A DNA stretch of 64,000 nt from Parvimonas sp015257355 (GTDB taxonomy: Bacteria; Bacillota; Clostridia; Tissierellales; Peptoniphilaceae), in assembly GCF_050262165.1 (NCBI RefSeq), contig NZ_CP189844.1; one strand, 5' to 3'. Of this stretch, positions 1 to 6,737 are shown piece by piece (the stretch's first letter is position 1; every line of letters begins with the position of its first letter). A model generated the notes under the pieces. The model made no database searches, was not told the DNA's origin, and saw only the letters and a program-made list of their open reading frames with translations. A program made the position numbers and the translations under genes.

Positions 1-2
1 TA

Positions 3-83
3 AAAAGATTAAAAAATATTACTGAAAAAGATTTAGATAGAAGAACAAAATACTTAAAAGCTATTGAAATATTAGGAAATTAA
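3..83 (+). CDS. 3' end of an unidentified gene (partial)
   Basis: An open frame enters from the left edge and ends at TAA, giving 26 C-terminal residues rich in Lys, Glu and Asp and ending EILGN. An intrinsic terminator follows at once, which supports a real gene end. The fragment is too short to assign a family. Confidence 0.5.
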   Translation, partial: KRLKNITEKDLDRRTKYLKAIEILGN

Positions 84-108
84 AACAACTATAATAGTTG
101 TTTTTTTA
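82..108 (+). terminator. Intrinsic terminator of the partial left-edge gene
   Basis: Stem AAACAACTA pairs with TAGTTGTTT across a 3-nt loop and is followed by a T run. Confidence 0.75.
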
Positions 109-123
109 TTTACATTAGCTTAT

Positions 124-589
124 TTACCTTTTACGTCAAACTATCAAACGAAGATACTCCCTTATACGTCATCTCGACTGTAGCGTAAGCGAAATGAATC
201 TAGCCCTAACTTTGCTTGTTTACAAGCAAAAGTAGGTCTGACGCAAAGATTGTTCAAATCTTCGATTTGAGTACAATCGACTGAGAAGATCTCATGCTTT
301 TGCTTTAGCAAAAGTAAATGTATCGTAGATACATCATTTTTTATTTCTTTCAGAAATACTATTGCTTGTTTGCAAGCAATAGTTGAGATTTCTCCGCTTC
401 ACTTCACTACGTTCCGTTTCGGTCGAAATGACGTGTTGGGAGCTTTTCTTTGCAAGGTATCGTGACGTGAAACTTTTTAATTTCTATATAATATATAAAC
501 AAAGTTAGGGCTAGATTGAATATACTACGTTTCGCTCAAGATGACGTGTTGGGAGCTTTTCTTTGCTAAGTGCTATGACGTGAAACTTT
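124..589. repeat. Modular palindromic intergenic repeat, region 1
   Basis: This gene-free stretch holds one full mosaic element plus an extra right end. The left end has an ACGTC motif, then ACGTCATCTCGAC. The middle carries serial hairpins: CTTTTGC/GCAAAAG, ATGTATC/GATACAT, ATTTCT/AGAAAT and ATTGCTTG/CAAGCAAT. The right end reads GATGACGTG then GACGTGAAA. A second right end, preceded by a CAAAGTTAGGGCTAGATT block, follows at about 490-589. No coding potential is visible. The same modules recur in six other intergenic regions of the window. Confidence 0.85.
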
Positions 590-640
590 TTATTTATAAA
601 ATCTTTATTTTTATTAAATTAAATTAAATTTACATAAAAA

Positions 641-667
641 AAACGTTGGAAAAAATTTCCAACGTTT
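641..667 (-). terminator. Terminator of rplM-rpsI
   Basis: A perfect 12-bp stem, AAACGTTGGAAA with its complement, has a 3-nt loop. On the minus strand it is followed by a run of eight T, just after the rpsI stop. Confidence 0.9.
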
Positions 668-681
668 CAAATTCATATTTA

Positions 682-1071
682 CTATCTCTTTGAGAATTGT
701 GGGCTTCTTCTTGCCTTTTTAAGACCATATTTCTTTCTTTCTTTCTTACGAGGGTCTCTTGTTAAGAAACCAGCTCTTTTTAATACAGGTCTTAATTCAG
801 CAGAAACTTCTAATAAAGCTCTTGCAATACCATGTCTGATTGCTCCAGCTTGTCCTGTAAATCCACCACCTTTTACGTTTACGTAAACATCGAATTTACC
901 AAGACTTTCTGTTATTTCTAAAGGTGACTTAGCAGTAACCTTTAATGTATCATAATCAAAATATTCATCTATATCTTGTTTGTTAATAACAAATTTTCCA
1001 TTTCCAGGTGTTAAGAAAACTCTAGCTACAGAAGTTTTTCTTCTTCCTGTTCCTATATATTGAGTTGCCAT
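682..1071 (-). CDS. rpsI: 30S ribosomal protein S9
   Basis: S9 is a small-subunit protein whose C-terminal tail reaches the P-site tRNA. The 129-residue product has the usual bacterial length. It shows the N-terminal YIGTGRRKTSVARV motif, the central GGGFTGQAGAIRHGIARAL block and a basic tail ending QFSKR, in which the terminal Lys-Arg is the conserved tRNA-contacting end. It lies 24 bp downstream of rplM, the standard L13-S9 operon, with a Shine-Dalgarno AAGGAG before the ATG and a terminator after the stop. Expression is probably set by the leader upstream of rplM. Confidence 0.98.
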   Translation of the reverse strand: MATQYIGTGRRKTSVARVFLTPGNGKFVINKQDIDEYFDYDTLKVTAKSPLEITESLGKFDVYVNVKGGGFTGQAGAIRHGIARALLEVSAELRPVLKRAGFLTRDPRKKERKKYGLKKARRSPQFSKR

Positions 1072-1095
1072 ATATGTTATATCTCCTTTCTATTC

Positions 1096-1530
1096 CTATT
1101 TACTTAATGTTAAAACTTCTGGTTGTTGAGCTTCATGATTGTGTTCTGGACCAGCATAAACCTTTAATTTCTTGAACATTTGTCTTCCTAAAACATTTTT
1201 TGGAAGCATACCTTTAACAGCTAATTCAATAACTTTTTCAGGTTTAGTTTGTAACATTTTTTCATAAGAAATAGCTTTTAAACCATTTGAATATCCAGTA
1301 TAGTATCTATGTTCTTTTTGTTGTAATTTGTTTCCAGTTAATTTAACTTTTTCAGCATTAACAACAATAACATAATCTCCCATATCGAATGATGGTTGGA
1401 ATCTAACATTTCTCTTTCCTCTTAAGATTGAAGCAACTTCTGCTGCAAGTCTACCTAAAACAACGTCTTTTGCATCAACTACATACCATTTACGATTAAC
1501 ATCGCAAGGTTTTGCTACGTAACTTTTCAT
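1096..1530 (-). CDS. rplM: 50S ribosomal protein L13
   Basis: L13 is an early-assembling large-subunit protein. The 144-residue product is of normal length and carries KWYVVDAKDVVLGRLA near the N-terminus, the GDYVIVVNAEKV segment and the KGMLPKNVLGRQMFKKLKVY block near the C-terminus. AAGGAGGAATGAA precedes the ATG. It is first in the rplM-rpsI operon and is preceded by a structured leader and a sigma-A-type promoter, suggesting feedback control by L13 or another ribosomal protein. That regulatory role is inference from position and fold. Confidence 0.98.
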   Translation of the reverse strand: MKSYVAKPCDVNRKWYVVDAKDVVLGRLAAEVASILRGKRNVRFQPSFDMGDYVIVVNAEKVKLTGNKLQQKEHRYYTGYSNGLKAISYEKMLQTKPEKVIELAVKGMLPKNVLGRQMFKKLKVYAGPEHNHEAQQPEVLTLSK

Positions 1531-1568
1531 TTCATTCCTCCTTAATTCTTTTTACAATATTGGGTTAT

Positions 1569-1681
1569 TTAGACATCGCTACCCAGCGATTTTGTAGGCG
1601 AGGATTTATTAATCGCAACCTCGACTGCTATGCGATCGATATCGTAAAAAGGCAAGGCTTTTTAAATATCAAAGCGTCTAA
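1569..1681 (-). promoter_or_regulatory. Structured leader of rplM (candidate ribosomal-protein autoregulatory RNA)
   Basis: Read on the minus strand, the leader is closed by TTAGAC pairing with GTCTAA at its two ends. Inside are the hairpin ATCGCT/AGCGAT, a CGAGG/CCTCG pairing and an ATCGCA/TGCGAT pairing that compete or nest. L13 leaders that bind their product are known in low-GC Gram-positives. Whether this one belongs to that Rfam family cannot be decided by eye. Confidence 0.55.
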
Positions 1682-1696
1682 GAGTGACACTCAAAA

Positions 1697-1725
1697 ATTA
1701 TACCACAAAAAAATATATATTGCAA
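1697..1725 (-). promoter_or_regulatory. Promoter of the rplM-rpsI operon
   Basis: On the minus strand TTGCAA (1720-1725) and TATAAT (1697-1702) are separated by 17 bp. Transcription would begin just before the leader fold. Confidence 0.7.
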
Positions 1726-1732
1726 TACTTTT

Positions 1733-2476
1733 TTATAAATCTTTTAGAACTTTTGAAGTTAAATCTGGATAATTTCCTATTAGAGCATCTACTCCCATTT
1801 CAATTAAAAATTTCATATATTTTTCGTCATTAACTGTCCAAGTGTTTATCTCAAGACCCATTTTTTTAAATTCCACAGCCCAAGAAGGCTTTTGTAAAAG
1901 CATATAGTATCCCGGATGAACCGCTTCATGCTTAATTCCCCTCATATACTCAACTGTATTCATCAAAGGGCTTTCAAAAAGTAATCCTGTTTTAAAACTT
2001 GAATCTATCTTTTTACAAAGTTCCATTGATTCGTGATTAAAAGAAGATAAAATTACATCATCTTTTAGTCCAAAATCTTTTACCATATTTATAACAGCCT
2101 CTTCCAGTCCAGAATAAAAAACATAGTTATTTTTAAGTTCTAAATTTAGAAATAACTTATTATCCTTTACTATTTGCAATAATTCTTCTAAAAATATAAT
2201 TTTTTCACCTAAAAACTCACTTCCCTTATGTGAACCAAATTCCATTTGTAAAAGCTCTGTTGATGTCAAATCCTTTATAAATCCACTTCCATTTGAGCAA
2301 GTTCTATCTACTGTATCATCATGAATAATTACTAATTTTTTATCTTTAGTCATGTGAACATCTGTTTCAAAACCGTCACAATCACTATATTCTATCGCTT
2401 TTAAAAAAGCTATTTTTGTATTTTCAGGATATTTTCCAGAAAACCCTCTATGTGCTAAATTTAATATTTTTTTCAT
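1733..2476 (-). CDS. Glycerophosphodiester phosphodiesterase
   Basis: Members of this family hydrolyse deacylated phospholipids to glycerol-3-phosphate and an alcohol. The 247-residue protein has the GDPD TIM-barrel signatures: NLAHRGFSGKYPENT at the N-terminus (catalytic His-Arg and the Glu of the PENT motif), FETDVHMTKDKKLVIIHDDTVDRT (metal ligands Glu-Asp and catalytic His), LELK in the middle and VNTWTVND-like NTWTVNDEKYM near the end. No signal peptide is seen, so it is probably cytoplasmic and of the UgpQ type. A GGAG Shine-Dalgarno lies upstream of the ATG. It stands alone, codirectional with rplM. Confidence 0.93.
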   Translation of the reverse strand: MKKILNLAHRGFSGKYPENTKIAFLKAIEYSDCDGFETDVHMTKDKKLVIIHDDTVDRTCSNGSGFIKDLTSTELLQMEFGSHKGSEFLGEKIIFLEELLQIVKDNKLFLNLELKNNYVFYSGLEEAVINMVKDFGLKDDVILSSFNHESMELCKKIDSSFKTGLLFESPLMNTVEYMRGIKHEAVHPGYYMLLQKPSWAVEFKKMGLEINTWTVNDEKYMKFLIEMGVDALIGNYPDLTSKVLKDL

Positions 2477-2563
2477 AATATCTCCTCTAATTCTTTCAAA
2501 TATGAATAAAGTATATCACTTTTAGTAGATTTTCTCAACAAATATAATGTTTAATGAATTTAA

Positions 2564-2592
2564 TTGAAGGGTAAAAAAATAAAGTATATAAA
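2564..2592 (+). promoter_or_regulatory. Promoter of thiT
   Basis: TTGAAG (2564-2569) and TATAAA (2587-2592) are 17 bp apart, immediately upstream of the TPP riboswitch. Confidence 0.6.
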
Positions 2593-2606
2593 TACAAAAT
2601 ATTTTT

Positions 2607-2683
2607 ATTCGCTAGGGGTGCTATTTAGCTGAGAAATACCCTTTGTACCTGATTCAGATAATACTGACGTAGGAAAGTTGAAT
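2607..2683 (+). promoter_or_regulatory. TPP riboswitch (THI element)
   Basis: The aptamer core is plain: GGGGTGC, GCTGAGA, ACCCTTTG, ACCTGAT and AATACTGACGTAGGAA occur in the canonical order, closed by ATTC pairing with GAAT. It precedes a thiamine transporter gene. No strong terminator lies between aptamer and start codon, so control is probably at translation initiation (inference). Confidence 0.95.
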
Positions 2684-2729
2684 ACTCTTTTTATGGGCTT
2701 TCTAGTGAATATCTTAGGAGGTTTTTTTT

Positions 2730-3377
2730 ATGGAAAATTTTGGTAAATTTTTCTCAAGTACTGCAGGAAAAACAACTCTTATTTTGTTGATTTCCTTTTC
2801 TTTTTTATTTATTGTCTTTTATTTTAGAAAAGACGAAAAAATATTTTCTACAAAGGCGCTTACTTATTCTGCCATTCTTTTGGCTCTTGGTATAAGTGCA
2901 AATCAAATAAAGATTTTTAGTCTTCCACAAGGAGGAAGCATGACTTTATTTTCAATGATTTTTATAGTTTTCATTGGTTATATGTTTGGACTTAGAGTTG
3001 GACTTATAGCAGGTATTTCTTTTGGACTTTTAAATTTATTAATTAAGCCTGAAGTATATACACCGGTTCAAGCAATAATAGACTATATTTTAGCATTTGG
3101 CGCACTTGGACTTAGTGGATTTTTTGCAGATAAAAAAGATAAATTAATTTTTGCTTATTTAGTATCAATTATAGGAAGATTTGTATTTGCAGTATTTTCA
3201 GGATATGTATTCTTTGGTTCTTATGCACCAGAAGGATGGAATCCACTACTATACTCAATATGGTATAATCTTTCATATATAGGAACAGAAGGTGTTATAA
3301 CTGTATTATTGCTTTCAATCCCAGTTGTAAGAAATACTTTAGAAAATCTAAAATCAAGCAATTTTAAAATAAATTAA
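2730..3377 (+). CDS. thiT: Thiamine-specific ECF transporter S component ThiT
   Basis: ThiT is the membrane substrate-binding subunit of a group II energy-coupling-factor transporter; it takes up thiamine together with a shared EcfA-EcfA'-EcfT module, which is not in this window. The 215-residue protein is very hydrophobic, with about six membrane segments. It carries the family's C-terminal signature region: a conserved glycine-rich loop, GRFVFAVFSGYVFFGSYAPEG, then WYNLSYIGTEGVIT. AGGAGG precedes the ATG by a normal distance. The TPP riboswitch directly upstream fixes the substrate independently of homology. An intrinsic terminator follows. Confidence 0.95.
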   Translation: MENFGKFFSSTAGKTTLILLISFSFLFIVFYFRKDEKIFSTKALTYSAILLALGISANQIKIFSLPQGGSMTLFSMIFIVFIGYMFGLRVGLIAGISFGLLNLLIKPEVYTPVQAIIDYILAFGALGLSGFFADKKDKLIFAYLVSIIGRFVFAVFSGYVFFGSYAPEGWNPLLYSIWYNLSYIGTEGVITVLLLSIPVVRNTLENLKSSNFKIN

Positions 3378-3388
3378 AATTTCAATTA

Positions 3389-3420
3389 AAAATAGAGAGT
3401 TTTTAACTCTCTATTTTTTT
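3389..3420. terminator. Bidirectional terminator between thiT and the surface-protein gene
   Basis: Stem AATAGAGAGTT pairs with AACTCTCTATT and has a T run on the plus side and an A run on the other. It can serve convergent thiT and the minus-strand gene ending at 3430. Confidence 0.85.
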
Positions 3421-3429
3421 ATATTTTTC

Positions 3430-6400
3430 CTATTTATCATCTTTTTTCTTTGATATATAAGCTCCACCAAGCCCTGCTAATGCAAGTACAACATAAGACA
3501 TACCACTTTGGATATTTGTCTTTGGAAGATTGCCTTCTTTTTGAACTTGTGGCTTTTGTGGTTGTGGTACCGGATTTGGTTGCGGTACTGGGTCTGGTTG
3601 TGGTACTGGGTCCGGTTGTGGTACTGGGTCCGGTTGCGGTACTGGGTCCGGTTGTGGTACTGGGTCCGGTTGCGGTACTGGGTCCGGTTGCGGTACTGGA
3701 TCCGGTTGTGGCACTGGATCCGGTTGTGGCACTGGGTCCGGTTGCGGTACTGGATCCGGTTGTGGCACTGGGTCCGGTTGTGGCACTGGGTCCGGTTGTG
3801 GTACTGGGTCCGGTTGTGGTACTGGTTTTGGAGTGTGAGTATTTGTTATTGTTACAACTTTATTTTCAGTTTTATATTCTACATTGTAACTATTTTCTCC
3901 ATGACTAACTTTTCCATCAGCCTCTCCAACTTCTTTTACTTCATACACATTCGCTTGTGCTTGAGTTTCAGTATCTTTTACCAATAAATTTTCAAATTTA
4001 TGAGAGAAATTATTTCCTTCATTTAATTCTACTTCATCCCCAAGTTTTGCACCATTTTTATAAAGTTGAACTTTTACAGTAGTTTCCTTTACTTCTCCAA
4101 CCCATTCCTTTTTAACTTCAATTGAAGTTTTTTCAGGAGTTTTTTCGTAAACTGCATAAGTATTTAAAGTATTTTTACTTGCAACATTTAAAATATCTGT
4201 AATTTCTGAAGTAGCATTAGCACTCCAAGTCTTAGTAAATGTTGAATTAGCAAAATCATATTTCTTAGAATCAGCAAGTTTATCTAATGGTTTAGATTTA
4301 GCTTCATCATTATACCAAGAAATAAAATCATGTCCATCTAAAGTAGGTTCTTTATCTATTTTTGTAAGTTCAGTAGCAGCAACATTGTCTATTGAAACTC
4401 TTGGATTTCCATTTCCAGAATCATAGAAAGTATAAATTTGCTCTAATTTTTGACCATTAGGGTCATTATCAGCTAAACCATTATCTATAGTAGCAGTTGG
4501 TTCATTTGTATGATATACCATTTTTGCTCTTTGTCCAAGAACAACTGTATTGTTATCTGGATTTAAAACATAGTCCCAAAGACCAGTTCCAACATGGTCA
4601 GAAACATCAGCAATTTTATCAGCTTCTACAGTTTTAGAAACATAATGGAAATTTTTTGCATCTTCAGCTGTTGGTTTATAGCTTTCAGCTCCAGTTGGTT
4701 TATAAGTAGCTTTTAAATCTGCTTTTTCAAGACCTTTTCCAACTAAATAACCAACATGTCTATGAGCCTTTTCAACAAAATCTCTTCCATAAAATCCATC
4801 ATTTGCTTCACTGTCTACTTCACTGATTGAAACATTTATTACAGAATTTCTAGCTCCACTTAAAATAACAGAAGATTTTTTATCTATAACTCTTATGTCA
4901 TTCTTATCAGCTGTTGAGAATGTTGCATCAGTTCCGATAATCACATCTTTTTTAGCATAGATTGTTCCACCTGAATGTTCTCCATTAGAGAATTGATGAT
5001 TACCACCACTGAAATATGCATCATCTGTTTTCTTATTATTTTCAAATTCAGCACTATGAACATTTAAGTAGCCGTCATTGAAAATTCCGGCAGCCATTTG
5101 AGTTGTTCCATTATGTTTAATAGCAGCTTTATTATCAAGAGTTAAATTACCTTTATTGTAAATAGCTCCACCATAATTAGCGCTTGTATCAGTTATTGAA
5201 CCACCTTTTATAACTACATTTGAATTTGGAGCAATGTATAGACCAGCTCCTGCTGAATTTGCATTAAATGTATATGCTCTAGCACCTGTTAATGTTGAAT
5301 TTTCAATTAATAAATCAACTGTTGTATTTCCGTATGAATCTTCAGTTGGTTTTCTATGTCCAACAGAGATAATAGCACCTGTATGATCTACTGTGAAATT
5401 TGATAATACAGAGTTTTTGATATGAGATTTTGCTGAAGAATTATTTTCAAAAGCAATACCTCCACCATATTTAGCAGATTTTTTAGATAGGTCGTTCCAA
5501 CCATATCCATTACCTGTTAATTTTGAATCATAAAGATTAAATTCTCCAGATCCAACTATATCAATAAAACCACCAGCAAAAGCTACAGATGGATTATTTT
5601 CCATTGTAAAATCTGTACTTGTAATTGTTAAATAAGAATCTTCTGAACAAATTGCACCACCAGATGTTCCAAAATAAGCTGAAGCAACTGGTTTTGTTGG
5701 TAATTGACCACCAACTAATTTGAATGTTGAATTTGTAATCTTATTATGTTTAGCTTTTGTACCAGATTGTTCAAATTTGATAGCTCCACCTGTATCGAAA
5801 CCACCTTTTACAATGAAATCTGTTTTATTTATATTAACTATAGAATTTGTAGCTTCAATAGAACCACCTTGAAATCCTCCCTTATTACCATCTGTATGAT
5901 AAACATGGTTTCCTTCAAAAAGTGTTCTAATTTCTTGTCCGTCTTTTTCAAAAACATCAATATTAAGAACTGAGTTTTCAACTAACTTTATAGCTCCACC
6001 TTCTCCATTTGAGCCAAATAGAGTTTCACTTGTTCCAGAATAACTGTCAAGGAATTTTCCACCTTTAACATTTATTGTAGAATTATTAGAAAAAATTGCA
6101 CCACCATTTGATTCAATACCTGGATCACCAGCTTTTTCTGGAAGTGGAGTTACAGCTTTACTATGATTTTCTTGGAAAATAACATTTTCTAAATTAAGTA
6201 CAGAATGTGAAATAGTAACAGCTCCACCACTATACTGTTGAGTATTAGAACCATTTTCTATCTTTTTAGGAAATTTCTCTGTACTAGCATTTTTAATGGT
6301 TGTACCCTTAACAGTAAGATTAGAATTACCAAATATATTAAAAGCACGACCATTTTCATTACCATTTATAACACCACCGTCTAATGTAAAATTAGCACCT

Positions 6401-6669
6401 TGAACAACAAACATATCACCAACAAAATTCATATTTAAAGTTGAATTCCCTGTTAATTTAATTGTTTTATTGTAAGTGTTTGGAATAGTAATTGACTTTG
6501 TAATTGAAATATTTGTATTAATAACTATATCTTCATTATTATTTATTGCAGTTTGAAGTTGATCTTCAGTAGTAACTGTAGTTTCAGCATATGAACTATT
6601 CATCGCAAAAAGTCCAATAAAGAAAGATAATAAAAATACAAAAATATATTTTTTTAATAATCTTTTCAT
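3430..6669 (-). CDS. LPKTN-anchored surface protein with beta-helix repeats, Cna-B-like domain and PDPVPQ stalk
   Basis: A 1079-residue secreted, wall-anchored protein. The ATG at 6669 is chosen because AGGAGG lies seven bases before it; an upstream in-frame ATG at 6702 has no good site. Order: signal peptide (about 1-30, ending SSYAET); a long region of Asn/Gly/Ser-rich short repeats with NSTI, GGAI and NSVL motifs typical of right-handed parallel beta-helix or polymorphic-membrane-protein folds (about 40-640); a spacer with a GHDFISWYND motif; a Cna-B-like domain beginning SIEVKKEWVG; about thirteen PDPVPQ hexapeptides; then LPKTN, a membrane segment and KKKDDK. The motif ends in Asn rather than Gly. 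It is probably an adhesin; the ligand is unknown. It has its own Shine-Dalgarno and follows the next LPKTN gene with a hairpin between. Confidence 0.85.
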   Translation of the reverse strand: MKRLLKKYIFVFLLSFFIGLFAMNSSYAETTVTTEDQLQTAINNNEDIVINTNISITKSITIPNTYNKTIKLTGNSTLNMNFVGDMFVVQGANFTLDGGVINGNENGRAFNIFGNSNLTVKGTTIKNASTEKFPKKIENGSNTQQYSGGAVTISHSVLNLENVIFQENHSKAVTPLPEKAGDPGIESNGGAIFSNNSTINVKGGKFLDSYSGTSETLFGSNGEGGAIKLVENSVLNIDVFEKDGQEIRTLFEGNHVYHTDGNKGGFQGGSIEATNSIVNINKTDFIVKGGFDTGGAIKFEQSGTKAKHNKITNSTFKLVGGQLPTKPVASAYFGTSGGAICSEDSYLTITSTDFTMENNPSVAFAGGFIDIVGSGEFNLYDSKLTGNGYGWNDLSKKSAKYGGGIAFENNSSAKSHIKNSVLSNFTVDHTGAIISVGHRKPTEDSYGNTTVDLLIENSTLTGARAYTFNANSAGAGLYIAPNSNVVIKGGSITDTSANYGGAIYNKGNLTLDNKAAIKHNGTTQMAAGIFNDGYLNVHSAEFENNKKTDDAYFSGGNHQFSNGEHSGGTIYAKKDVIIGTDATFSTADKNDIRVIDKKSSVILSGARNSVINVSISEVDSEANDGFYGRDFVEKAHRHVGYLVGKGLEKADLKATYKPTGAESYKPTAEDAKNFHYVSKTVEADKIADVSDHVGTGLWDYVLNPDNNTVVLGQRAKMVYHTNEPTATIDNGLADNDPNGQKLEQIYTFYDSGNGNPRVSIDNVAATELTKIDKEPTLDGHDFISWYNDEAKSKPLDKLADSKKYDFANSTFTKTWSANATSEITDILNVASKNTLNTYAVYEKTPEKTSIEVKKEWVGEVKETTVKVQLYKNGAKLGDEVELNEGNNFSHKFENLLVKDTETQAQANVYEVKEVGEADGKVSHGENSYNVEYKTENKVVTITNTHTPKPVPQPDPVPQPDPVPQPDPVPQPDPVPQPDPVPQPDPVPQPDPVPQPDPVPQPDPVPQPDPVPQPDPVPQPDPVPQPDPVPQPNPVPQPQKPQVQKEGNLPKTNIQSGMSYVVLALAGLGGAYISKKKDDK
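3574..3828 (-). repeat. 18-bp coding minisatellite (PDPVPQ stalk)
   Basis: About fourteen near-identical 18-bp units encode Pro-Asp-Pro-Val-Pro-Gln (the last unit has Asn). They differ mostly at third positions (GGC/GGT, GGA/GGG), so the array is old enough to carry silent changes but is still prone to slippage. Proline stalks carry N-terminal domains through the wall. Confidence 0.9.
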
Positions 6670-6703
6670 GTTCACTCCTCCTATGTAACATATTAGATAC
6701 ACG

Positions 6704-6733
6704 AAAGAGAAATAGGATTCCTATTTCTCTTTT
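6704..6733 (+). terminator. Hairpin between the two LPKTN genes
   Basis: A near-perfect palindrome, AAAGAGAAATAGGA with its complement, is followed by seven T on the plus strand. Both neighbouring genes are on the minus strand, where only three T follow. It may act as a weak attenuator between the two surface-protein genes or as a stop for antisense transcripts. Confidence 0.55.
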
Positions 6734-6737
6734 TTTA

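Noticed and set aside
124..589. CRISPR array
   Set aside because: Repeats are modular palindromes without regular spacing or unique spacers, and no cas genes are present.
1512..1772. Plus-strand frame of 86 codons upstream of rplM
   Set aside because: It overlaps the rplM promoter and structured leader on the other strand and has no ribosome site or family likeness.
3450..3987. Two long plus-strand frames (152 and 159 codons) opposite the surface-protein gene
   Set aside because: They are mirror frames of the 18-bp PDPVPQ minisatellite; their products are monotonous repeats with no ribosome site.
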